Below are positions 6,899 to 12,564 of a stretch of DNA of 12,564 nucleotides, one piece after another; within the stretch, counting starts at the first letter, position 1; the number at the start of each line of letters is the position of its first letter. The DNA is taken from assembly GCA_016190025.1 (NCBI GenBank), contig JACPRG010000005.1, forward strand, positions 1-12,564. Reading direction: 5' to 3'. A program made the position numbers and the translations under genes. The notes under the pieces were generated by a model that ran no database searches, was not told where the DNA came from, and saw only the letters and a program-made list of their open reading frames with translations. Source of the stretch: Candidatus Tectimicrobiota bacterium (lineage in GTDB: Bacteria; UBA8248; JACPRG01).

Positions 6899-6996
6899 TG
6901 AGAGGGCGTCTACTCCAGGAACTTCGAGCCAGACGGCGGAAGGGCGGGAGAAGAGCTTCTGCCATCGGCGTTTTCCGCGCCCGCGACGCGTGATAT

Positions 6997-7887
6997 ATGA
7001 ACCCTATCTTGGCAGCGCAAATCATTTCGATCCTCGCCGCCCTGATGTTCTCCGTGGGCAACGTAACCCTCCGCTACGGCCTGCGCACATCAACGCCGAT
7101 CACAAGCACCCTGGCCCTGGCAGTCGTGACGCTGACGATTTTTGCACCCATCGCCCTTGCCACTTTCCCGAAAGCAGGGTTCTCGTATCAGGGTCTCCTG
7201 ATATTGGTCGCGGCGGGCATCGCCTCGCCGGGACTTTCCAGAACGTTGCTCACGATGAGTTTTGAAAGGATCGGCCTCTCCCGCTCGGTGACGATCTCGA
7301 ACGCCGCGCCCCTGATCGCGGTCATCCTTGCCGTCGCCTTCTTGGGTGAGCGGCCCGCACTCCCGGTTTATTTGGGGACGCTCCTGATCATGGCCGGGGT
7401 GACCTGCCTGACAAGCGAACAACGGTCCGCGATCCAAAACAAATCGAACGGGAAATCGGTCTGGCATTACTTCATTCTGGCGCTGCTCGCCACCCTCACG
7501 CTCGGAGTCGCCGCGACCCTTCGGAAGGTAGGGATCACCCTGATCCCCAGCTTAAGCACGGGCCTCTCCATGGCGGCGATCGGCACCCTTCTCGTCACCT
7601 CCCTCTGGTACCCTCTTCTCCCTCAGGAACATCGAATCCGGCTCAATCGCCAGGGCGTTGGGTACTTCCTCGCCAGCGGACTCTTTACGTGCGTGGCTCA
7701 ACTCGGCTTTTTCGCCGCTCTCCAAAGAGCGCCCCTCTCCATCGTGATGCCCCTGATCTGCACGGTCCCCCTGTTCACCCTGGTTTTCTCCTGGTTCTTC
7801 TTTCGAGAGGTGGAACGACTCAATTTCCGTATGGTCATCGGGGTTCTTCTCATCTCCAGCGGAGCCTCTTTGGTCACGATGTCCTAG
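6997..7887 (+). CDS. EamA/DMT-family membrane permease
   Basis: A 296-residue integral membrane protein of the drug/metabolite transporter superfamily. About ten hydrophobic segments run throughout, in two repeated halves: EamA domain 1 at roughly 5-137 and domain 2 at roughly 155-294. Each half ends with a family-like stretch (AVAFLGERPALPVYLGTLLIMAGV and WFFFREVERLNFRMVIGVLLISSG, the glutamate after a helix being typical). Members export amino acids, metabolites or drugs, or import nucleotide-like compounds; the substrate cannot be inferred. The ATG at 6997 puts the first helix (AAQIISILAALMFSVG) right at the N-terminus; no clear ribosome-binding site precedes it. It is divergent from the UbiD operon and 240 nt from the next gene. 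It seems less GC-rich than the neighbouring enzymes (by eye). It might export a pathway intermediate, but position is the only support for that. Confidence 0.9.
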   Translation: MNPILAAQIISILAALMFSVGNVTLRYGLRTSTPITSTLALAVVTLTIFAPIALATFPKAGFSYQGLLILVAAGIASPGLSRTLLTMSFERIGLSRSVTISNAAPLIAVILAVAFLGERPALPVYLGTLLIMAGVTCLTSEQRSAIQNKSNGKSVWHYFILALLATLTLGVAATLRKVGITLIPSLSTGLSMAAIGTLLVTSLWYPLLPQEHRIRLNRQGVGYFLASGLFTCVAQLGFFAALQRAPLSIVMPLICTVPLFTLVFSWFFFREVERLNFRMVIGVLLISSGASLVTMS

Positions 7888-7974
7888 CGTCGAAATTCTG
7901 CTGATGGAAACGGAACTTGCCCGACGAGGAATCCAGCCCTCGCGCGCTCCGTCCGCCCGTTCCTCCCATCCAAA

Positions 7975-8043
7975 CGGATGTCATCATTATCATCCGCGCA
8001 CCCTCCCGATCCGGGAAGAGATCGCCGGATTTCTCATCCGGAT
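7975..8043. repeat. Cluster of alternating CGGAT/ATCCG half-sites
   Basis: Six copies of one 5-mer occur in 69 bp: CGGAT at 7975, 8026 and 8039, and ATCCG at 7992, 8009 and 8036. They build overlapping inverted repeats: CGGATG/CATCCG (7975-7980 with 7991-7996, 10-nt loop) and CCGGAT/ATCCGG (8025-8030 with 8036-8041, 5-nt loop). The same CCGGAT could also pair with ATCCGG at 8009-8014. The block lies after the permease stop and before the hydrolase gene. It could be a structured 3' end of the permease transcript or a set of protein-binding sites; there is no T tract. Confidence 0.4.
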
Positions 8044-8078
8044 CATCAATTCGGGACACCGAAGGCCATTTTTCCCTG

Positions 8079-8084
8079 TACAAT
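8079..8084 (+). promoter_or_regulatory. Possible -10 hexamer for the lipoprotein hydrolase gene
   Basis: TACAAT (5 of 6 to TATAAT) lies 43 nt before the ATG at 8128. The best upstream partner, GGGACA at 8053-8058, is 4 of 6 to TTGACA but at a 20-nt spacing, which is long. If used, transcription would start near 8091 and the half-site cluster at 7975-8043 would lie just upstream of the promoter. Confidence 0.28.
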
Positions 8085-8127
8085 CCAGCCGTTGGCCTCC
8101 CCGGCCACCTGAGAGCGGGGGAACCCG

Positions 8128-8898
8128 ATGGGTGAAACGAAAAGGGCGGCAGTAAGACTCTTCCTGGTTTCGGTCTTTGCCCTTCTCTGGGTCGCCGGCT
8201 GTGCTTCCGTCGAAAACGTCCGGTTCCGGGCCGGCGGAGCGGAGCACGCCGCGCTTCTCTGCCGGCCGAAGAAGGGGAGTCCGCCCTTCGCGGCGGTGAT
8301 CTTCCATCACGGGATGGTCGTGGACCTCCACGGCCTTTCGGGGGCCTTCGAGCGGGGCTACTCCCTGGACTCTTTCTGCCATGCGCTTGCCGAGGACGGC
8401 TTCCTCGCTTTTCTCCCGGTGCGCGGGGGGTTGCAGTCCCTCGCCCGGCAAGGAGCGATCGTCCGCGACGCCTTCGACCACGTCTGGAGATTGAAAGAGG
8501 CGGACCCCGCCCGGGTGGCCGTTGCGGGGTTCTCGCGGGGCGCCCTCCTGACGCTTCTGGCGGCCGAGGGCAGTCTTCCGGCGAAGGCGTTCGTTCTCCT
8601 GGCCCCAGCCCCCGGACCGGGGGGGGAGTTGGAGGCCGCATCCCATGACGTGTCGGGCATCCGGGCGCCCCTTCAGCTCCTTATGGCGCGGGGAGATGAC
8701 GCCGCCATCCTGGAGGGGAGCGAGAGGCTCCGGGCCGCGCTGGAGCGCGGCGGGAAGGCGGTCGATTATCGGCTTTACGCGGAAGGACCTTCGGACTGCC
8801 GACCGGGGCCGGGGCCGCCGTGCGGGCACAGGCTCTTCTACTCCGTCGGAGCCTACTGGGCGGATGTCCGGGATTTCCTGCAGAAGGCGCTGAGGTGA
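8128..8898 (+). CDS. Lipoprotein alpha/beta hydrolase (dienelactone hydrolase-like fold)
   Basis: A 256-residue exported esterase-like protein. Basic residues (KR) and a hydrophobic stretch end in the lipobox WVAGC, so C25 should be lipidated after signal peptidase II cleavage; the next residue is Ala, not Asp, which in a Gram-negative cell favours the outer membrane. The alpha/beta hydrolase core shows an oxyanion-hole-like FHHGM (59-63), the nucleophile elbow GFSRG with S136, an acid at D190 or D191 (MARGDDAAI), and H234 (PPCGHRLF) as the third triad member. The family's dienelactone hydrolases use a cysteine nucleophile; here it is serine. C224 and C232 bracket a proline/glycine-rich loop just before the catalytic His and could form a disulfide. 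GGGGGAA precedes the ATG. A hairpin follows 22 nt after the stop, so it is probably a single transcription unit. The substrate is unknown; a peptidase or carboxylesterase are both possible. Confidence 0.85.
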   Translation: MGETKRAAVRLFLVSVFALLWVAGCASVENVRFRAGGAEHAALLCRPKKGSPPFAAVIFHHGMVVDLHGLSGAFERGYSLDSFCHALAEDGFLAFLPVRGGLQSLARQGAIVRDAFDHVWRLKEADPARVAVAGFSRGALLTLLAAEGSLPAKAFVLLAPAPGPGGELEAASHDVSGIRAPLQLLMARGDDAAILEGSERLRAALERGGKAVDYRLYAEGPSDCRPGPGPPCGHRLFYSVGAYWADVRDFLQKALR

Positions 8899-8920
8899 GC
8901 CGTCGTGACGCCCGGCCCAT

Positions 8921-8954
8921 CGGTGCCGCGGAAGGGCCGGACCGCCCGGCACCG
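8921..8954 (+). terminator. GC-rich hairpin after the hydrolase gene
   Basis: CGGTGCC (8921-8927) pairs with GGCACCG (8948-8954). The stem continues inward through GCGG (8928-8931) and CCGC (8942-8945) with a 2-nt bulge, giving about 11 pairs around a 10-nt loop. It begins 22 nt after the stop codon, between convergent genes. There is no immediate U tract, only a pyrimidine-rich stretch from about 8971, so intrinsic termination is plausible but not proved. Confidence 0.42.
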
Positions 8955-9035
8955 GGAGCCTCCAGCGGCGGTCTTTCCTCTCACAGCCGTTTCTTCCGCC
9001 GGGAAAAGACCCGTAATCCCTTGGAAGGGAACTCC

Positions 9036-9048
9036 TTGCCGGGGGCAA
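9036..9048 (-). terminator. Short hairpin after the single-chain hydroxylase gene
   Basis: TTGCC and GGCAA arms (5 bp) flank a 3-nt loop, 13 nt beyond the minus-strand stop at 9061. A second weak inverted repeat, CCCTT-GG-AAGGG, lies at 9018-9029. Neither is followed by a T run. With the larger hairpin at 8921-8954 they may end the two convergent transcripts. Confidence 0.22.
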
Positions 9049-9060
9049 CCAGCGAGAGAC

Positions 9061-11898
9061 TCACGCGGTCCCGACCGGCGCCGATTTCTCCCTCCGGGCC
9101 TTCTTCAAAAGATCGCGGAGCTGGCCGGGCTTGAGAGGCAGGTCCTTCGCCCGGACCCCGACGGCGTCATAGATGGCGTTGATGATCGCGGGCGCGCCCG
9201 GCAGAAGAGAGGCCTCGGCGATCCCCTTCGCCCCGTACGGTCCCTCCGGCTCCGCCTCTTCCACCAGGAAGGGGACGATCTCCGGCATTTTCTTGAACCT
9301 TGGGATCCCCAGCTGCGTGAGGGTCCAGGTTTTGGGGATCCCGTTCTCGACCACGTACTCCTCCGACAGGGCGTAGCCGAGGGCCTGCAGGACGCTCCCC
9401 TCCACCTGCCCTTCGATCCCCAGGGGATAGATGGCGCGGCCACAGTCGGTGGCCGCAAACACCTTGAGGACGTCCACCTCGCCGGTCTTCTCGTGCACCT
9501 CCACCACGGCCACGTGGGCGACGAACGTGAAGCTGTGGTAGTTGCGGTAGTCCTTCGGGTGAATGCCGAGCTCCGCCTCGGGGTCCAGGACGGGAGGATA
9601 GGTCTGCGGGCAGAGATACTGGTATTGGGTGGTCAGGTCTTCCCCCTGGGAGCGGGCGAGGGCCGCGACCTCCCGGTTCGTGGCGATCACCTTGCCGTCC
9701 CGCGCGCGGAAGGCGCGGCCGTCCTCCCACGTGAGGTCCTCCGGGGAGATCTCGAAATGGCGGGCCACGAAGTCGAAGAGCTTCTTGCGGAACTCCCGGG
9801 AGACCCCCAGGACCGCGTTTCCCGTCGTGTACGTCTGGCGGGAGCCGGCCGTGCGGCCGCAGTCCAGGGTGTGCTCGGTGTCGGGCGTCATCAGCGCGAC
9901 CTGGTCGTAGGGGATCCCCAGGGTCTCGGAGGCGATCTGGCAGATGACGGTGCTCTGGCCCCCGCCGATGTCGGCGGCGCCCGTGCGGACCCGGACCGCG
10001 CCGTCCTCCAGCATCTCCACAATCGCCGTGGCCTTGTCGGGCCTTCCCTGGCCGACCCCGATGTTCTTGTAGGCTGCCGCCACGCCGACGCCGACCTTCC
10101 CGCCGCTTCGAGGGGCGAACGGCGTCTCGCGCCGGACCGCCTCCCGCAGACGTTCCAGACACTCCCGGATCCCGACGGTGCAGTTCAGGCTCACCCCGGT
10201 GGGCATGCCCGACCCCCTCTTGAGGACGTTTTTCAGCCGCAGCTCGAAGGGGTCCATCCCGAGGCGCCGGGCGAGGATGTCCATCTGACTCTCCATGGCG
10301 AAGCTCACCTGGTTGATCCCGAAGCCCCGGAACGACCCGCAGGGGATGTTGTGGGTGTACACCCGGGTTCCCTGGAGCCGGACGTTGGGGACTTCGTAGG
10401 GACCCGCGGAGAACATCGTGGAGTTGCCGATGACCCACGGGCCCGTATAGGCGTAGGCCCCGCCGTCGGCCAGGATCCGGGTCTCCACCGCCGTGAGGCG
10501 GCCTTCCCGGTCCACGGCCGTCTTGTAGTGCATGCGCATCGGATGCTTGCGGTGGTGGTTCAACAGGCACTCGGCGCGGGTGTTGGTCAGTTTGACGGGC
10601 CGCCCGGTGCGCATGGCCCCCAGGGCCAGGTAGGGATGAAGGGAGAGGTCCTCTTTCCCGCCGAAGGCGCCCCCGATGGCAAGGACGATCTCCCGCATCT
10701 TTTCCTTCGGCAGGCCGATGGCCCCGCAGAGGTCGTCCCGGTCCATGAAGAGGCACTGGGAGGCGATCATGAGGGTCACGACGCCGCGCTCATCCACGTA
10801 CGCCACCCCGGACTCCGGCTCCAGGAAGCCGTGGTCTATCCGGGAGCAGGTGTAATCGCCCTCCACTACCAGGTGGGCCTCGGCGAAGGCCTTGTCCACG
10901 TCCCCCCGATCCAGCTCCACCTGGTGAAGAATATTCCCCGTGGGGTGGTCCTCGTGAACCCGCGGGGCGTCCGGCGACAAGGCCTCGACGGGGTCGTACA
11001 CGCCGGGCAGGTCTTCATAGCGGACCTTGATTTTTCGAACCGCCCGCTCCGCCTGCTCCGGCGTCTCGGCGTAGACGGCGGCCAAGACGTCGGCGACGCT
11101 CCGGACCTTCTCCGCGGCGAAGACGGGTTTGTCCTTGACGCGCACGCCCATGCGGTTGGCGCCGGGGACGTCCTCGGCCGTCAGGACGGCAGCCACGCCG
11201 GGGGATCTCTCCGCCTCGGAGGCGTCCAGCGTGAACCGGGCGGACGGGCGCTCGCTGTAGAGGAGCTTGCCGTAGAGCATGTTCTCCAGATAGACGTCGT
11301 CGGCGAAGACGGCCCGGCCGGTCACCTTGTCGACGGCGTCTTTCTTGATGACGGACCGCCGTACCGCGTGGCCGCTCTCCTCCAGGGAGGACTTTCCAAA
11401 ACCCTCCGGCCAGATCCCGCGGGAGAGGAAGTGCGCCGCGGCCCGAACGGCGTCCACCACCTTCTTGTATCCCGTGCACCGGCAGAGGATGCCGTTCAGG
11501 GCCTCTTTGATCTCGTCGACCGAGGGATTCGGGCGGGCCTTCAAGAGCGCCCGCGCGGCGAGGACGTAGGCCGGGATGCAGAACCCGCACTGGATGGCGC
11601 CGCTCCGGACGAAGGCCTCCTGGACCGGGTCCAGCGATAGGTCGGGGGATCCCCCTTCGATGGTCTCCACGGACCGCCCTTCCAGCGCCCCCATCTTGAG
11701 CGCGCAGGCGAGCTCGGGTTGGCCGTCGACGAGGATCGTGCAGGCACCGCAATCCGCATCGCCCGGAGAGCAGCCCACCTTCGTCCCGGTCAGGCGCAGC
11801 TCGTCCCGCAGGTACCGGACCAGCGGCAGGTCGGCGTCCACGTTCGCGGCGCGCTTTTGCCCGTTGACCTGAAGATTCACCGATACGCGAGGACTCAT
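9061..11898 (-). CDS. Single-chain [2Fe-2S]/molybdopterin hydroxylase (aldehyde oxidoreductase-like)
   Basis: A 945-residue xanthine oxidase-family enzyme with small and large subunits in one chain and no FAD domain, the layout of Desulfovibrio aldehyde oxidoreductase (Mop, about 900 residues). Residues 1-78 are the ferredoxin-like domain with C43, C50, C53 and C65; the first two ligands are six residues apart instead of the usual four (SPGDAD between them). C104, C107, C139 and C141 bind the second cluster. The molybdopterin part starts near 180: GGAFGGK (409-415), CGSFRGFG (520-527), GGGQST (645-650), and the catalytic-glutamate block PYGAKGIAEAS with E895. The loop excludes form I CO dehydrogenase. 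The ATG at 11898 follows GAGGAGG at 9 nt spacing. It converges on the lipoprotein gene and follows another large-subunit gene by 143 nt. Aldehyde or N-heterocycle oxidation is likely; the electron acceptor is unknown because no FAD partner is adjacent. Confidence 0.93.
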   Translation of the reverse strand: MSPRVSVNLQVNGQKRAANVDADLPLVRYLRDELRLTGTKVGCSPGDADCGACTILVDGQPELACALKMGALEGRSVETIEGGSPDLSLDPVQEAFVRSGAIQCGFCIPAYVLAARALLKARPNPSVDEIKEALNGILCRCTGYKKVVDAVRAAAHFLSRGIWPEGFGKSSLEESGHAVRRSVIKKDAVDKVTGRAVFADDVYLENMLYGKLLYSERPSARFTLDASEAERSPGVAAVLTAEDVPGANRMGVRVKDKPVFAAEKVRSVADVLAAVYAETPEQAERAVRKIKVRYEDLPGVYDPVEALSPDAPRVHEDHPTGNILHQVELDRGDVDKAFAEAHLVVEGDYTCSRIDHGFLEPESGVAYVDERGVVTLMIASQCLFMDRDDLCGAIGLPKEKMREIVLAIGGAFGGKEDLSLHPYLALGAMRTGRPVKLTNTRAECLLNHHRKHPMRMHYKTAVDREGRLTAVETRILADGGAYAYTGPWVIGNSTMFSAGPYEVPNVRLQGTRVYTHNIPCGSFRGFGINQVSFAMESQMDILARRLGMDPFELRLKNVLKRGSGMPTGVSLNCTVGIRECLERLREAVRRETPFAPRSGGKVGVGVAAAYKNIGVGQGRPDKATAIVEMLEDGAVRVRTGAADIGGGQSTVICQIASETLGIPYDQVALMTPDTEHTLDCGRTAGSRQTYTTGNAVLGVSREFRKKLFDFVARHFEISPEDLTWEDGRAFRARDGKVIATNREVAALARSQGEDLTTQYQYLCPQTYPPVLDPEAELGIHPKDYRNYHSFTFVAHVAVVEVHEKTGEVDVLKVFAATDCGRAIYPLGIEGQVEGSVLQALGYALSEEYVVENGIPKTWTLTQLGIPRFKKMPEIVPFLVEEAEPEGPYGAKGIAEASLLPGAPAIINAIYDAVGVRAKDLPLKPGQLRDLLKKARREKSAPVGTA

Positions 11899-11958
11899 GA
11901 TGACGGGCCTCCTCTCCTAAGCCATCTCTCTGTGAAGCCATTGGATCGGAACCTGTCA

Positions 11959-11977
11959 GACCCCCCGCTCCGGGGTC
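11959..11977 (-). repeat. Inverted repeat in the 143-nt gap before the single-chain hydroxylase
   Basis: GACCCC (11959-11964) and GGGGTC (11972-11977) are perfect 6-bp arms around a 7-nt loop. It lies between the partial large-subunit gene and the single-chain hydroxylase. It could be part of the terminator of the former or the leader of the latter; no T tract is present. Confidence 0.3.
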
Positions 11978-12000
11978 CAGGCTCCTTTCCTCGGTCGTCG

Positions 12001-12017
12001 CCGTCCGGCCCGGACGG
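12001..12017 (-). terminator. GC hairpin after the partial large-subunit gene
   Basis: CCGTCCG (12001-12007) and CGGACGG (12011-12017) are perfect 7-bp arms around a 3-nt loop, 24 nt past the stop at 12042 on the minus strand. It is a very stable stem but has no following T run. It probably ends or attenuates transcription from the upstream gene, which would give the single-chain hydroxylase its own promoter; no clear promoter hexamers were found in the gap. Confidence 0.38.
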
Positions 12018-12041
12018 TCCAGCGCCGGGCCGGGGAATTGC

Positions 12042-12564
12042 TCAAACGCCGGCGGGATCCCCGCGGGGAGATCCCCGATCCGCAAGGAGCCCCATGACCG
12101 TCTCGGCCGTCATCGGCAGGCTCGTCACCCGGGCGCCGATGGCGTGCGAGACGGCGTTGGCGATGGCCGCCGCCGTGGGCACGATGCAGGGCTCCCCCAA
12201 TCCCTTCGCCCCGTAGGGACCCCGCGGCTCGATGTTGTCCACGAACTCGACGTGGATGGGCGGGGCGTCAGACATGGTGGGGATGCGGTAGTCGTAGAAG
12301 CTGGGATTGGCCACGCAGCCGTCCTCGAACTTGTACTGCTCCATCAGCGCCCAGCCGATCCCCTGCAGGACCCCGCCTTCCACCTGCCCCTCGGCCGTCA
12401 GAGGATTGATGATCCGGCCGGAGTCGTGAGCGGCCCACATCTGAACCAGCTTCACCTCCCCCGTCTCGGCGTCCACCTCCACCTCGGCCACCTGGGCGGC
12501 GAAGGGATAGGCGATCGACCCGTTTCCGAGGCGGGTCACGGGATCGGGGATCACCACGTCCTCC
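12042..12564 (-). CDS. Molybdenum hydroxylase large subunit, C-terminal part (partial)
   Basis: The reading frame is open to the right edge, so the gene starts beyond the window; about 173 C-terminal residues are visible. They match the final molybdopterin-binding domain of the CoxL/xanthine dehydrogenase family: AEVEVDAETGEVKL, then AAHDSGRIINPLTAEGQVEG with a GQVEGG turn, the DYRIPT segment, and the block PRGPYGAKGLGEP, whose glutamate is the expected catalytic base. The protein ends about 50 residues after this block, as usual. It is clearly distinct from the other two large subunits in the window in its terminal residues. Whether it has separate small and FAD subunits, or is also a fusion, depends on sequence outside the window. 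It is followed by a GC hairpin and, 143 nt on, by the single-chain hydroxylase on the same strand. Confidence 0.9.
   Translation of the reverse strand, partial: EDVVIPDPVTRLGNGSIAYPFAAQVAEVEVDAETGEVKLVQMWAAHDSGRIINPLTAEGQVEGGVLQGIGWALMEQYKFEDGCVANPSFYDYRIPTMSDAPPIHVEFVDNIEPRGPYGAKGLGEPCIVPTAAAIANAVSHAIGARVTSLPMTAETVMGLLADRGSPRGDPAGV

Larger units (their letters stand above)
6396..6996. other. Divergent intergenic region, about 600 bp
   Basis: No convincing gene lies between the UbiD start (6395, minus) and the permease start (6997, plus). The open frames here are arginine- and proline-rich and have no recognisable domain. The region holds a TTGAC/GTCAA palindrome, a run of seven A (6458-6464), an inverted repeat at 6716-6744, a TACAAT hexamer at 6805 and overlapping hairpins at 6847-6898. 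It is the natural control region for both divergent units. No tRNA or known riboswitch was recognised. Confidence 0.6.

Noticed and set aside
6733..6993. An 86-codon plus-strand frame ending 3 nt before the permease ATG
   Set aside because: The spacing is suggestive of coupling, but it would start at a GTG inside the inverted repeat with no ribosome-binding site, and the product is a charged, low-complexity sequence with no recognisable fold. A leader peptide cannot be excluded.
6474..7265. A 263-codon plus-strand frame across the divergent region into the permease gene
   Set aside because: It overlaps the permease out of frame, is Arg/Pro/Ser-rich and shows no domain.
8905..11640. A 911-codon plus-strand open frame opposite the single-chain hydroxylase
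   Set aside because: Same antisense effect of strong third-position GC bias; the product is low complexity and unrecognisable, and it starts inside the terminator-like region.

Overview
This is a GC-rich bacterial fragment, probably chromosomal, with GTG starts, purine-rich ribosome-binding sites and tight gene spacing. The base bias leaves very long antisense open frames opposite the real genes. The content (three molybdenum-hydroxylase large subunits, a UbiD decarboxylase, an NMT1/THI5-type binding protein and a cyclic amidohydrolase) suits an environmental catabolic generalist. Lineages such as Rokubacteria/Methylomirabilota, Desulfobacterota or a high-GC proteobacterium would fit, but nothing here fixes the taxonomy.

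Layout. From 6395 down to 1 on the minus strand lies one probable operon in the order UbiD-family decarboxylase, periplasmic substrate-binding protein, FAD subunit, molybdopterin large subunit and [2Fe-2S] small subunit of a xanthine dehydrogenase/CO dehydrogenase-family hydroxylase, then the first 56 codons of an amidohydrolase cut by the window edge. Gaps within it are 81, 14, 10, -4 and 9 nt. A 600-bp divergent intergenic region (6396-6996) holds a perfect-arm palindrome overlapping a TTGACA hexamer and several hairpins. Two plus-strand genes follow: an EamA/DMT permease (6997-7887) and a lipoprotein alpha/beta hydrolase (8128-8898). On the minus strand beyond them are a single-chain [2Fe-2S]+molybdopterin hydroxylase (9061-11898) and the C-terminal part of a third large subunit (12042 to the right edge).

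How the genes may work together (inference). The binding protein would capture a small, possibly heteroaromatic compound. UbiD would remove (or add) a carboxylate, the M-L-S hydroxylase would insert oxygen from water into the ring, and the amidohydrolase would open the resulting cyclic amide. This parallels known pairings of UbiD enzymes with molybdenum hydroxylases, such as HmfF with HmfABC in furan degradation, and of molybdenum hydroxylases with cyclic amidohydrolases in oxidative pyrimidine breakdown. The substrate cannot be read from the sequence. No CoA ligase, ABC permease/ATPase, UbiX prenyl-FMN synthase, molybdenum cofactor maturation gene or recognisable regulator is in the window.

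The points most worth a second look are the six-gene cluster itself, a two-residue insertion in the first iron-sulfur loop of the single-chain enzyme, altered metal-site residues in UbiD, and the palindromic promoter region. No tRNA, rRNA, CRISPR array, insertion sequence or phage gene was recognised.
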